This document shows positions 23,928 through 33,122 of a stretch of 64,000 nucleotides of DNA, one piece after another; position 1 is the stretch's first letter; each line of letters begins with the position of its first letter. Where the stretch lies: positions 1 to 64,000 of the IMG/VR virus record IMGVR_UViG_3300046311_000263; one strand, 5' to 3'. This DNA is from a virus. Under the pieces are notes generated by a model. It was not told the origin of the DNA and searched no databases. It worked only from the letters and a program-made list of their open reading frames with translations. The position numbers and the translations under genes were made by a program.

Positions 23928-26014
23928 TGGCAGTAAGTACAAGAGCACAAGTAATAACACGTCGTACGTATAATAGGCCTTTAAACGCTGAAGGTACAGT
24001 ATTTGAAACGTGGGCGCAAACGGTAAATAGAGTTATACTGCACCAGACCTTTTTATGGGAAAGAGCAAAAACTGCTAATGTACTAGAAGGCATGCCGCTG
24101 CATGATGTTACTCCTGATTTACAAGAATGGGTATATCTTAATAGTACCGAAATTCAGGAACTAGAAGAATTACGAAAATTGCTGCTAGCACGTAAGTTAG
24201 CAGTAGCAGGTCGTACCCTATGGCTTGGTGGTACGGATATAGCGCGTCGCCGCGAAGCTAGTATGTTCAACTGTAGCTTTACTAACGTGGAAACGGTATA
24301 TGACGCCGTTGATGTGTTCTGGCTACTATTGCAGGGGTGCGGTGTAGGCTTTAGGCCAGTTAGTGGTACTTTAACTGGTTTTCGTAACTATATTCCAGAA
24401 TTAGAAATTATTCGTAGTAATAATTCTACCAGTAAAGGTAGGGAAAATAACGAAGAAAACTGGGATGCCACAAACAAGATATGGACCCTTAGCGTAGGCG
24501 ACTCGGCTGAAGCATGGGCCAAAAGTATTGGAAAAATGCTAGCCGGCAAGTACCCAGCAAAGAAACTTATTCTGGACTTTAGTCAGATTCGTAAGCCTGG
24601 AATACGTTTAAAAAATTATGGTTGGCTGAGTCAGGGCGACGTAGGCATGGCCAAAGCTTACACACAAGTATATGATCTTCTAAACGCAAAAGCAGACTCC
24701 TTACTTACCGAAATAGACATTCTGGATATTATGAACCTATTAGGTACGGTGCTATCCACGCGCCGAAGTGCGCAAATTGCCGTAATGGATGACTACAATG
24801 CTGCTGTATACGAATTTGCGGAAGCTAAGGTAGGTATCTGGGATAATGGTAAACAGCACCGTAGCCAGAGTAATAATTCTATTATTTTCTGGAAGAAGCC
24901 TACTAAACGTGAACTTACTACTTGGTTCGAAAAGATAAATCGTGGCGGAAACGGAGAACCCGGTTTAATTAACGGACAACAGCTTCGAGCTAGAGCTCCT
25001 TGGGCTCAAGGTATGAATCCTTGTGCAGAAATTCTATTACCCAATAAAGGGTTCTGTAATTTAGTAAGTATTGACTTACTTAAATTTAAAGGAAACGTAT
25101 TAGGATTACATGCTGCTGCTAGAATAGTTGCTAGAGCTAACTACAGACAGACGGTAGTGGATTTCCGAGACGGTATTCTACAAGAAGCATGGCACCTTAA
25201 TAATGAGCATCTACGCCTATGTGGTGTGTCTCTAATGAGCGTAGCTGGACGTACCGATATGCGTTCATATGAATATCGTAGATTAGAAAGATCTGCTACA
25301 GCTGCTGCATATGAAATGGCGGATGAGCTAGGACTACCAAGGCCTAAAAACGTAACAGCGCTTAAGCCTGAGGGTACTCAAAGTAAATGTTACGACGCGT
25401 ATGAGGGAATGCACAAACCGCTAGGTAAATTCATTCTCAACAATGTGGCGTTCAGTAAATATGATCCTTTAGTAGAGCAGTTGCGTGCGGCTAACTATAA
25501 TGTATTTAATCATCCATATGATGATTCAGCTACGTTAATTACATTCCCTGTTAAAAACGAGGGGGTCGATTTCGACATTGTAAACGGTAAAGAAGTTAAC
25601 AACGATACTGCTATACAACAGCTAGAAGTATATAAAATGCTAATGGATAGCTACTGTCAGCAAAACGTAAGTTGCACTATAAGTTATAGTGTTGATGAAA
25701 CTGAAGAAATTGTAGACTGGTTATACAGTAACTGGGATAGCTATGTTGCTGTAAGCTTCTTATTTAGAAATGATGCTAGCAAGACTGCGGCGGATTTAGG
25801 TTATCCATATCTGCCGCAAGAAGTGACTACTAAGGAAATCTATGAGGCTTATGTAGCCAAACTTCTACCTGTATATATAGACGAGCAGTCTCCGCAACTA
25901 GAAGACAGTGTTATAATGGAATATAACGTAGTTGCTAAAGATAGTACGGAAGACGAGAATTTCTTTGAACTAAGCGATGCAGATTGCGCAACGGGCGCTT
26001 GCCCAGTAAGGTAA
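23927..26014 (+). CDS. nrdJ: Adenosylcobalamin-dependent (class II) ribonucleotide reductase
   Basis: 695 residues, the size of the monomeric ribonucleoside-triphosphate reductases. Visible signatures: SMFNCSFTNV (about 112) with the first redox Cys, NPCAEILLPNKGFCNLVS (about 363-380) with the thiyl-radical Cys, TALKPEGTQSKCYDAYEGMH (about 481) and the C-terminal redox pair CATGACPVR. It reduces ribonucleotides to deoxyribonucleotides using vitamin B12, so it works with or without oxygen but depends on host cobalamin. No separate radical-generating subunit is needed or seen. Confidence 0.93.
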   Translation: MAVSTRAQVITRRTYNRPLNAEGTVFETWAQTVNRVILHQTFLWERAKTANVLEGMPLHDVTPDLQEWVYLNSTEIQELEELRKLLLARKLAVAGRTLWLGGTDIARRREASMFNCSFTNVETVYDAVDVFWLLLQGCGVGFRPVSGTLTGFRNYIPELEIIRSNNSTSKGRENNEENWDATNKIWTLSVGDSAEAWAKSIGKMLAGKYPAKKLILDFSQIRKPGIRLKNYGWLSQGDVGMAKAYTQVYDLLNAKADSLLTEIDILDIMNLLGTVLSTRRSAQIAVMDDYNAAVYEFAEAKVGIWDNGKQHRSQSNNSIIFWKKPTKRELTTWFEKINRGGNGEPGLINGQQLRARAPWAQGMNPCAEILLPNKGFCNLVSIDLLKFKGNVLGLHAAARIVARANYRQTVVDFRDGILQEAWHLNNEHLRLCGVSLMSVAGRTDMRSYEYRRLERSATAAAYEMADELGLPRPKNVTALKPEGTQSKCYDAYEGMHKPLGKFILNNVAFSKYDPLVEQLRAANYNVFNHPYDDSATLITFPVKNEGVDFDIVNGKEVNNDTAIQQLEVYKMLMDSYCQQNVSCTISYSVDETEEIVDWLYSNWDSYVAVSFLFRNDASKTAADLGYPYLPQEVTTKEIYEAYVAKLLPVYIDEQSPQLEDSVIMEYNVVAKDSTEDENFFELSDADCATGACPVR

Positions 26015-26018
26015 CGAA

Positions 26019-26333
26019 ATGGACGAAATTGAATCAATGATCAAGTCTAAAGGACTCAACGCCCCTAGGGTTACTCCTGCTGACATTGATGCGGCCATTA
26101 CAACAGTAACGTATACTATGCTACCTAGTGGTAAAGTAATGGTATGCGAAATTACGCTACGTAATGGATTTACCGTTAGAGGAGAGGCCAGCACTGTTAG
26201 CCCCGAAAACTTTGATGAAGAAATAGGTAGAAGCATTTCGTTTAGGAACGCCAGAGATGCAATTTGGCAACTAGAAGGATACCTTCTTCAGGAAAGTCTG
26301 TACTTAGCTAAATTAAACAGCCGATACTCATAA
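26019..26333 (+). CDS. N4 gp49 / Sf6 gp66 family protein
   Basis: 104 residues. The stretch VCEITLRNGFTVRGEASTVS with ENFDEEIGRSISFRNARDAI and LEGYLLQE closely follows the pattern of the small phage family named after N4 gp49 and Sf6 gene 66, whose function is unknown. It is the last gene of the rightward replication block, five bases after the reductase gene, and is followed by the two-way terminator. Confidence 0.88.
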   Translation: MDEIESMIKSKGLNAPRVTPADIDAAITTVTYTMLPSGKVMVCEITLRNGFTVRGEASTVSPENFDEEIGRSISFRNARDAIWQLEGYLLQESLYLAKLNSRYS

Positions 26334-26335
26334 AG

Positions 26336-26376
26336 AAAAAAGCCCCTACAGCACTATACTGTAGGGGCTTTTTTTA
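26336..26376. terminator. Bidirectional terminator between convergent blocks
   Basis: AAAAAAGCCCCTACAG and CTGTAGGGGCTTTTTT are complementary with an 8-base spacer. Poly-A on the left and poly-T on the right allow termination of both the rightward replication block and the leftward late block. Confidence 0.93.
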
Positions 26377-27369
26377 TTTTAAGAACTTATTAAGAAAATC
26401 TACGGTGGTTTCTTGAATAGGCTGAGAAGTCCAGGGGAAGGTTCCTCTATTACCGTGACTAGCTCCCTGTACAACTCTACGAATAGCACATCTATTAACC
26501 GAATCAATAGCTTCTTTTAATAATTGACTTTGTCCCATAGGTACCGTACAATCTTGATCTCCGTGTAATATATACATAGGCGGAGGTACAAAAGTACCAA
26601 CATAACTTATAGGATTAGCGCTTGTTATCTGTTCAGCACAGGTAGGGTCTAATAGACCTGCCTCGCAGCCTAATACTCTAGATTCCGCGGAGGTAGCATC
26701 GTTATGATTACTTCCTCCAGTAGAGCAGCCTTGCAACTGTAGCTGACTATCCATTTCGTCAAACTTTGTAGGCCCATACCAGGAAATTGCAGCCTGTACA
26801 GAACTGGAGACCCCACTATTACCTAAAGTAGTGTCCTCAAACTCTGGTACCACTCTAGCTGTAGCGGCTAAGGCGGCTAAGTGCCCACCGGCAGATGATC
26901 CGAAAGTAGCTATTCTAGTACCTTTTACATTTAAAGTACTTGCATTAAGTTTAATGTATCTAATAGCTGCTTTTATGTCCTGTATTTGCGCAGGAAATAC
27001 CGCTTCTCCGGATAATCTATAGTTAATAGAAGCTACCGCGTATCCGGCACATACTAAACGTTTTACCTGCTGAATATTGCTTTTATCTCCATTAGCCCAG
27101 CCTCCCCCATGAATCCATATTACTACTGGAGCAGGATTAACAGCTGGTCTGTATAGATCAAACTTATGAGCAAGATTACCTGTAGTAGTATAAGATATGT
27201 CCTTTATAGCGTCTAAATCATGAATACAGTTAGGAGCTTCTGTAAATTCAGGTACCAGTATCACATTATCTTTTAGATTGGTTTGTACAGTAGGGCAACT
27301 AGAGGTCTGTGCTATAGCTATGTTTACTGTTAATAAACTAGCTATAAGATATAATAGTATCTTTTTCAT
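26374..27369 (-). CDS. Secreted alpha/beta-hydrolase esterase
   Basis: 331 residues. The N-terminus MKKILLYLIASLLTVNIAIAQ is a typical Sec signal peptide with cleavage likely after AIA. The mature part has the oxyanion loop IHGGGW (86-91), nucleophile elbow GSSAGG (Ser about 159), acid in LHGDQD and His in ASHGNRG, as in BD-FAE/acetyl-xylan-type carboxylesterases. Several Cys could form disulfides outside the cytoplasm. This is unusual cargo for a phage; it may de-acetylate host surface polysaccharide. It is the last gene of the late block. Class sure, substrate unknown. Confidence 0.85.
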   Translation of the reverse strand: MKKILLYLIASLLTVNIAIAQTSSCPTVQTNLKDNVILVPEFTEAPNCIHDLDAIKDISYTTTGNLAHKFDLYRPAVNPAPVVIWIHGGGWANGDKSNIQQVKRLVCAGYAVASINYRLSGEAVFPAQIQDIKAAIRYIKLNASTLNVKGTRIATFGSSAGGHLAALAATARVVPEFEDTTLGNSGVSSSVQAAISWYGPTKFDEMDSQLQLQGCSTGGSNHNDATSAESRVLGCEAGLLDPTCAEQITSANPISYVGTFVPPPMYILHGDQDCTVPMGQSQLLKEAIDSVNRCAIRRVVQGASHGNRGTFPWTSQPIQETTVDFLNKFLK

Positions 27370-27378
27370 TAATAACTT

Positions 27379-28074
27379 TCAATTGTTATACGCTAGAATT
27401 ATTTCTTTACACATTCTACTACGTACAATGTCGGAATCTTCAAATTTTATAGTAGACACTCCAGCAATATGCTTTAATCTATCTACTGCGTCTTGTAGGC
27501 CAGATCCTGGAATATCGGCTTGGCTAGGATCGCCCGATAAAATAAACTTGCAGTTTTTACCTATACGGCTCAACATCATCTTGAACTCTGTCTTAGTCAT
27601 GTTCTGGCATTCATCGACTAACACTATACAATTGTCAAAAGTAGCTCCACGCATGTGTGTTAAGGGCCTAGGGTCTATACTCTTGCTCTTTAAACAATAC
27701 TCATAAAAGCCTTTACCCAGAAACTTACTAAATATTGCGTCAAAAGGTTCTAAGTATGGTTCATACTTTTCTTCTATAGTTCCTGGCAAGAAGCCCAGGC
27801 CTCGTCCAACTTCAACGTTAGGTCTGGTTAGTATTACTCTTTCAATTCGTTTATGATACAATTGATTAGCAGCATAGTGAGTAGCTATGAAAGTCTTACC
27901 GGTACCAGCACTACCAATTCCAAAAATTATCTCGCTATCTTCAATAGCTTCCACGTATAGTTGTTGAGCATAATTTAGAGTAGTGATCTCTTTGAATTTA
28001 TGCGCTACGTACTCTTCAGCCCTATTATCACTTTGCAATACTTTTCGTGACTTCTTACCAGAATTTACAGCCAT
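27379..28074 (-). CDS. phoH: PhoH-like ATPase
   Basis: 231 residues. Walker A GSAGTGKTFIA (about 57-67), a TRPNVEVGRGLGFLPGTIEE block (about 84-103), Walker B VLVDECQNMTKTEFKMMLSR (about 150-169) and FILSGDPSQAD define the PhoH family, common in phages of aquatic and soil bacteria. RNA helicase or RNase roles are suggested for cellular relatives; the phage role is unknown. It lies between the spike and the esterase. Confidence 0.92.
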   Translation of the reverse strand: MAVNSGKKSRKVLQSDNRAEEYVAHKFKEITTLNYAQQLYVEAIEDSEIIFGIGSAGTGKTFIATHYAANQLYHKRIERVILTRPNVEVGRGLGFLPGTIEEKYEPYLEPFDAIFSKFLGKGFYEYCLKSKSIDPRPLTHMRGATFDNCIVLVDECQNMTKTEFKMMLSRIGKNCKFILSGDPSQADIPGSGLQDAVDRLKHIAGVSTIKFEDSDIVRSRMCKEIILAYNN

Positions 28075-28087
28075 TAGAATCCTTATA

Positions 28088-29626
28088 TTACTTAATACTA
28101 AATTTAGAAACAGTATAATTACCAGCGTATTTTCTACCTTGTTTACCTTCTACATCTCTAACGTAACCTAAATCATTACGACCTGTCAATGCTATAGATC
28201 CAGGTAAAGGTCTGAAAAACTCGTTAATGTTACTTATGCCTTCGGTATTGCCAGTGGCCGCGCTATGTGCTGCTTGAAGAGTAGTAACACTATTATATTG
28301 AGTACCTGCCCCCTGAGCCCCTACGTATCCAGGTACCCCTACTGAATCTAATATATTACCTCTAATCTTCCATCTAGCATCGTTTAGACTGCCTGTAGGT
28401 AGTCTGATGAATGCGCTGGATGTCCCTTTTACTATATTATTATCTATAAACGCAGTGGCTGTACCGGCTATAGTTCCGGTACTATACAGTCCTACAAACC
28501 CTCCCCAGCTAGTAGGGGATAAAGTAGAATCCCCTATACAAGTGTTATTATTAATATATACTGTACCAGCTATGGTTCCTGTACTTGGTGCCCAGGAAAA
28601 TAGACCTGCGTAAGTATTAAACTTACTAGAATTATACTCAATATCAATAACAGTAGATACTGTTGCATTACCTGTACCTCCATCTCCGGTAACTAAACGT
28701 ACTAAAGGGTTCCCGTTTGAAGATTCAGCATTCCAATGATTGTATTTAATATTAATTCTACCAGTATCCGAAATACCTGCTATACCTATCTGTATATTGC
28801 CGCTAGTTTCTCCATATAGATGATTTCTAAGAACGTTAACAGTACCGGAAACATCTCCTAGCATTATGCCTTGCTTTACTTGAACATTTCTACGAATATA
28901 GCACTGCTCAATATTTAATGTACCTGCAAATCCTGTACTGTTATAAAGCTGAATAGGGTCACCAATTGCGGATACTTCATCAATACCGTTATTAACGCAC
29001 ATTGCACGTCTAATAGTTACAAACCCACCAGCGTGCAGAGACTGAGTAGCACTTGTACCTATAGCAATACCTTCGTCCTGCGTATTACTTACTAGAACGT
29101 CTTCTATAAGTAGGTTTGGCCTATATGCGGATATGCCAACCCTGGCATTATCTATTTTTGCGCGTTTAATAGTAGCACCTATCTGAGCCTGTGCACTAGT
29201 ACCAATACTAACCGCGGAAGCCATGTCTCTAGCATTTACGATGCATACGTCTTCCACTGAACAACCAGTTCTACTAGAGTAATTGATTGCTCCTTGTAGG
29301 GTTTCGCCTGTTGCATCAATAGTCCACATTCCTTCGTGAACACCTGGAGATCTAACAACTTTGTACGTACTAGTTATATTTGGGTACTTCCAATAAGGTA
29401 TAGTTAACATTAAAATATTATCAGCTAACCCATACCCCCTGTATATCAGATTGTTGGCAGGTAGTACCAATCTACCAAATACTGTAGTACCATTTCTAAC
29501 ATTTATTATATCATTAGCTACAACAGCATTACCACCAGTCATACCCGGTACAGTACGCCACGGATCTTGTTGTGTACCTGTCCCTGCGTCGGACCCAGTT
29601 ACAGGATTTACCCAGTATTCACTCAT
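28088..29626 (-). CDS. Tail spike / fibre with parallel beta-helix
   Basis: 512 residues. It opens with EYWVNPVTGSDAGTGTQQDP followed by WRTV, the usual start of right-handed beta-helix (pectate-lyase-like) proteins, and continues with repeated short strands rich in I, V, N and G (for example IKRAKIDNARVGISAYRPNL). Such proteins bind or cleave host surface glycans. GGAT precedes the ATG. It lies next to the lysis and tail fibre genes. Confidence 0.75.
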   Translation of the reverse strand: MSEYWVNPVTGSDAGTGTQQDPWRTVPGMTGGNAVVANDIINVRNGTTVFGRLVLPANNLIYRGYGLADNILMLTIPYWKYPNITSTYKVVRSPGVHEGMWTIDATGETLQGAINYSSRTGCSVEDVCIVNARDMASAVSIGTSAQAQIGATIKRAKIDNARVGISAYRPNLLIEDVLVSNTQDEGIAIGTSATQSLHAGGFVTIRRAMCVNNGIDEVSAIGDPIQLYNSTGFAGTLNIEQCYIRRNVQVKQGIMLGDVSGTVNVLRNHLYGETSGNIQIGIAGISDTGRINIKYNHWNAESSNGNPLVRLVTGDGGTGNATVSTVIDIEYNSSKFNTYAGLFSWAPSTGTIAGTVYINNNTCIGDSTLSPTSWGGFVGLYSTGTIAGTATAFIDNNIVKGTSSAFIRLPTGSLNDARWKIRGNILDSVGVPGYVGAQGAGTQYNSVTTLQAAHSAATGNTEGISNINEFFRPLPGSIALTGRNDLGYVRDVEGKQGRKYAGNYTVSKFSIK

Positions 29627-29627
29627 A

Positions 29628-30116
29628 TTATCCTACCAGTATATTAACAGTTTGTACACCGCTAAGAACTACGTGGCATCCAATAGCTAAGGCACGTTTC
29701 CAGGCAAACTCAACTCTACCTAGAACTAAGGTAGTAGTAGGTACAACGATAGTCCCGGCCGCACTAGTGTTATCGTAAATAGTTATAGTAGGAGAAGCAG
29801 TAACGGCAATACAATCATATCCAGCTAATTCACACGGACCTGTAAATACAGTACCTGTAGCTGTTCTATTAACATAGGGGGTGGATTCGGCTAATGCTAA
29901 TAATTGATTATTAGCATATAGCCCACCGTTATATGGATTATACTGTACAGGGAAAAATACCTGAATTCCGTCCTTATACTTGGCTAATCCCGCTCCTACT
30001 AACGCATCTAGTTCTGGTATTTCGTTATCTGATACTACCTCGGTAAGTCCTGGTAGTGTATATCCTACAGTAGTTATAGTAGATAAAGTTAAATTTTGAT
30101 AACTAAATTGGCTCAT
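29628..30116 (-). CDS. Tail-associated hypothetical protein
   Basis: 162 residues, beta-rich, with Thr/Val/Gly-rich strands (ITIYDNTSAAGTIVVPTTTL) and an FPVQYNPYNGGLYANNQLLA segment. It has the look of a fibre or capsid-decoration protein. It overlaps the endolysin gene by four bases and is directly upstream of the spike gene. Family not named. Confidence 0.55.
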   Translation of the reverse strand: MSQFSYQNLTLSTITTVGYTLPGLTEVVSDNEIPELDALVGAGLAKYKDGIQVFFPVQYNPYNGGLYANNQLLALAESTPYVNRTATGTVFTGPCELAGYDCIAVTASPTITIYDNTSAAGTIVVPTTTLVLGRVEFAWKRALAIGCHVVLSGVQTVNILVG

Positions 30117-30457
30117 ACTTTTCTTTCAAAATGAGGAACATCTTTAAAAGACTTCCAAAACCCACCCCAATCATTCTTGGAGTCTAAAGATACCCAATAA
30201 TCTCCTAGAGGTTTTAATATAGTTGTATCATATATTAAAGTACCATTTAGAAAGAAATTCAAATCAATTGCGCATCTACGTAAATGATTACTATTCATAG
30301 TCTTGCTTCTGCCAGACTTAACATATATTTGCTGCTGTTCTGTAGTGCGGAATAGCTCTCCACCTGTTACTACAAAACCAAGCTCTTCTGCTTTAAAAAT
30401 TAACTTACATACATCTAGTAAGAATTTAGATTGTGCTTGCACTAAGGAACTATACAT
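30113..30457 (-). CDS. Endolysin, M15-type peptidase
   Basis: 114 residues. The zinc ligands of the LAS/M15 peptidase family are visible: SNHLRRCAIDLNF (H-x6-D, about 57-69) and a final His in VPHFE near the C-terminus, with a Trp-rich WGGFW between. Enzymes of this type cut the L-Ala-D-Glu or D-Ala bonds in peptidoglycan; the T5 endolysin belongs to the same family. Single-domain, no signal peptide, so it needs the holin encoded next to it. Confidence 0.88.
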   Translation of the reverse strand: MYSSLVQAQSKFLLDVCKLIFKAEELGFVVTGGELFRTTEQQQIYVKSGRSKTMNSNHLRRCAIDLNFFLNGTLIYDTTILKPLGDYWVSLDSKNDWGGFWKSFKDVPHFERKV

Positions 30458-30986
30458 TTTGTTGTCCTTTTATAGCATTTGCTAAGGAAGCATCTTTATC
30501 TCTAGAGCCCTTACTGCTGCCAAAGAAATAGTTGATTATAGTGGCTACAATGCTGCCTAGCAAGAATCCTAGTATAGTATCTACAAATCTAACATTGGTA
30601 GGAGGTATAGTCACCAAGGTAATAACGGTTATATAAACTATTGAAAATAGACTCCATCCACCTGCTAAGTAGTAAACAAAACGTTTACTAAATTTATCGT
30701 CTTGCGCCAGCGCTGCTTTTTGCATGTCTCTAGCATTGGCTGTATTACTGTGTTCTAGCTTTACTTCTTCTAACTCTTGAGAACGTCGTTCAATAGCATA
30801 TTTTTGCAAAGTCTCTTCGTGATGCATTTCTAGCTGAGCAAGCTTAATCTTACCTTCCTCAGAGCCCATTAATTTAGTAATATCTACTCCGATTTTTTCT
30901 TCAATGAAGTCTTTACCTTTTGTTGCTACCGCATTTCCTAATATACCTAGGCCGGCATTTAATAAAGTTGCTACTATTGGAAGCAT
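30450..30986 (-). CDS. Holin-like protein (GTA holin 3TM type)
   Basis: 178 residues. A hydrophobic N-terminus (IVATLLNAGLGILGNAV), the motif GSEEGKIKLAQLEMHHEET typical of the three-TM holin family first noted in gene transfer agents, a charged coiled segment, and two further hydrophobic segments (WSLFSIVYITVITLVTI; FLLGSIVATIINYFFG). It overlaps the endolysin gene by eight bases, a normal holin-endolysin arrangement. Confidence 0.78.
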   Translation of the reverse strand: MLPIVATLLNAGLGILGNAVATKGKDFIEEKIGVDITKLMGSEEGKIKLAQLEMHHEETLQKYAIERRSQELEEVKLEHSNTANARDMQKAALAQDDKFSKRFVYYLAGGWSLFSIVYITVITLVTIPPTNVRFVDTILGFLLGSIVATIINYFFGSSKGSRDKDASLANAIKGQQNV

Positions 30987-30987
30987 A

Positions 30988-31446
30988 TTATTTTAATCCT
31001 AAAAATTTAGCTATAGTCAATAGCTTAGACACAAACGAATGCTGCCATACAGCGGTAGCTACTTCGGATGCAGAAGGGCCTGTACTTCCAGAAGTAGAGA
31101 TACCCTGCGCTAATACTGGTACGGTAAGCTGTACCAGTACGTTAAAATTGCCTAAAGTAGATACCACGGGGGAACCTCCGCCATCTACGAATAGGTTACC
31201 AGTTATTACCAGTAAGTGGTTAGCCTCCATAGGTCTTACCCTCCATCCATTTAATAAAAATATGTATGGAGGAATAAGAAGGCCGCTACCTAGGTCATCT
31301 CCACCTACCTGCTTAAGTGCAGGTAGGTATTTGCTATTATCTGATACAACCAGCCAATCTATCCAGCTGGACCATATTTCGGTCGTAGAGGTAGTAGTAG
31401 AGTCTAATATTATTACCTTATTAACTGGATCAAATGAGATCGCCAT
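30988..31446 (-). CDS. Tail structural protein
   Basis: 152 residues. NGWRVRPMEANHLLVITGNL and FVDGGGSP are a pattern I associate with small virion proteins near tail fibre genes. C-terminal helix (VATAVWQHSFVSKLLTIAKF). It sits between a large fibre-type gene and the holin. Role inferred. Confidence 0.6.
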   Translation of the reverse strand: MAISFDPVNKVIILDSTTTSTTEIWSSWIDWLVVSDNSKYLPALKQVGGDDLGSGLLIPPYIFLLNGWRVRPMEANHLLVITGNLFVDGGGSPVVSTLGNFNVLVQLTVPVLAQGISTSGSTGPSASEVATAVWQHSFVSKLLTIAKFLGLK

Positions 31447-31478
31447 AATGACCCTTTATTTAGTAATAGTACCATCGC

Positions 31479-33113
31479 TTAAGCGTATACTCTATCTGCT
31501 TCGGCTACTAATGATAATGAAATAGCCTTACTACGAGTAAGAGTACCTGTAGCCGCCACGAATTTTCCAGTACCTGGACGTACACCTATTAATGTAACGG
31601 GTCTATCTGTACCTCCGGCAAAGCCTCCCTGAGTATTACCATCATAGTCATAATCAAACGAAATTGAAGATGTAGAGATAGTACCAGTAATAGGACTACC
31701 CGAAGCATTATTCACAGTAATAGCTCCTGACTCGCCATAATCGTTACCGGCACCAGGAGGTGTAGTAAACATTAGTCTATAGCTAGATCCAGCCCCTACT
31801 AATGGGGCGTTAAATGTAATTACACCTGCCGCAGCATATGGGTAATTACGAGCCGTGGTAGTATTATCATAAGAAGCAAAACTATTAGTATCCGCAGTAC
31901 GGTATCCTAATATAGTAACTCCGGCACCTCCTCCGTTAGGGTTTACTGGAGAGTAAAAGCCTGCTTTTAGGTCAGATCCAACAAAGTTAAGTAGAATAGA
32001 AGCAGTCTTGCCAGTAACACTGCCTGCAGAAGCTAATCCATTAATGTTAGTAGCTTGTCTTAATAGATACTGTATCTTAGTATAAATTTGCTGCAAAGTA
32101 GCACTAATAGGTGTAGCTCTTTGTAAAGTAAAACTTAGGTTAGAAGCTGAACCTGTCACTGCTACTGTTGTAGTTATACTAGTACTTGTAGGTGTTCCAG
32201 AAATACTGTATACTCCCTTACCGGCACCTTCGTGTACTATTAAAGTACCCCCTGCATAAGTGGCTCCAACTATACCTGCAGCTGCAGTTGTAAAAGTTGT
32301 AGTACCGTTAGATACTCCATCTACCCCTGAATGTGTACCTACATCTACTACTATACCAAAATCTCTGGCAGACCCAGCAGTATCAATATCCTTACTAAAT
32401 GTAGTTGGAAAATACTTAACATTTATTTCGCTATAAGGAGAAGCTGTGATACCCGCGTCGTTTGAAGTTATATCTAGATCAGATTCGTTTGATAGTAGTA
32501 AATTAACTAAGTTAGCCCCTGTAGAGGTTTTACCAGTATCAGCAAGAACTGAATCTTTATACTTGTAATTATACTCTCTTACAAATCCTTTAAAATAAGT
32601 TCTATTATCAAAAGTAGAAGTAGTACCATCCGCTGCAGCGTCCCCGTATACTTGAATACCTTCATTACATTGATCTGTGAAGGTAAAATTAGTAGGGGAG
32701 TCTGAGGAAGTACGCTGCCAATATAGCTGGGCTCCAGAAGATACAGATCCTAGTCCTACTATACCTACGTATTGTCTAGCTAAAGTACCTGACGAATTAA
32801 ACTCTGACCATCCGCCATCTCTAAGTCTTTGTCGAGTAGTATCGTTAGCAGGTTTCCACCCACTAAAAGTGTTTCCGTCTGTACCAAACTGAAACTGACC
32901 CGATAACGCGTCGATAGCGTACATAGGGAAAGGGCTATCTTGATAAGTAGACGTAGCCCATAATTCTACAAATTTACTATATAGAGCTTGTAGTGTGACT
33001 CCATCCTTAGCTACTAAGTTACCTGCAACGTTTAATGTAAAAGTTTTGGCAGTTTCGTCAATAGTAAGTTCCGTACCTACGTTTAAACTAGCCCTGGAAG
33101 TGATTTTTGCCAT
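31479..33113 (-). CDS. Virion structural protein (tail fibre region)
   Basis: 544 residues, Thr/Ser/Gly-rich, with strands such as ELTIDETAKTFTLNVAGNLV and YPYAAAGVITFNAPLVGAG and few charged residues. The composition and place in the tail cluster indicate a structural protein exposed on the particle. AAGGAT precedes the ATG. No enzyme motif seen. Confidence 0.6.
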   Translation of the reverse strand: MAKITSRASLNVGTELTIDETAKTFTLNVAGNLVAKDGVTLQALYSKFVELWATSTYQDSPFPMYAIDALSGQFQFGTDGNTFSGWKPANDTTRQRLRDGGWSEFNSSGTLARQYVGIVGLGSVSSGAQLYWQRTSSDSPTNFTFTDQCNEGIQVYGDAAADGTTSTFDNRTYFKGFVREYNYKYKDSVLADTGKTSTGANLVNLLLSNESDLDITSNDAGITASPYSEINVKYFPTTFSKDIDTAGSARDFGIVVDVGTHSGVDGVSNGTTTFTTAAAGIVGATYAGGTLIVHEGAGKGVYSISGTPTSTSITTTVAVTGSASNLSFTLQRATPISATLQQIYTKIQYLLRQATNINGLASAGSVTGKTASILLNFVGSDLKAGFYSPVNPNGGGAGVTILGYRTADTNSFASYDNTTTARNYPYAAAGVITFNAPLVGAGSSYRLMFTTPPGAGNDYGESGAITVNNASGSPITGTISTSSISFDYDYDGNTQGGFAGGTDRPVTLIGVRPGTGKFVAATGTLTRSKAISLSLVAEADRVYA

Positions 33114-33122
33114 AGCAAATCC

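Noticed and set aside
26374-27369. Esterase gene as host contamination or assembly error
   Set aside because: Base composition, strand and tight spacing match the neighbouring phage genes, and it ends at the shared two-way terminator.
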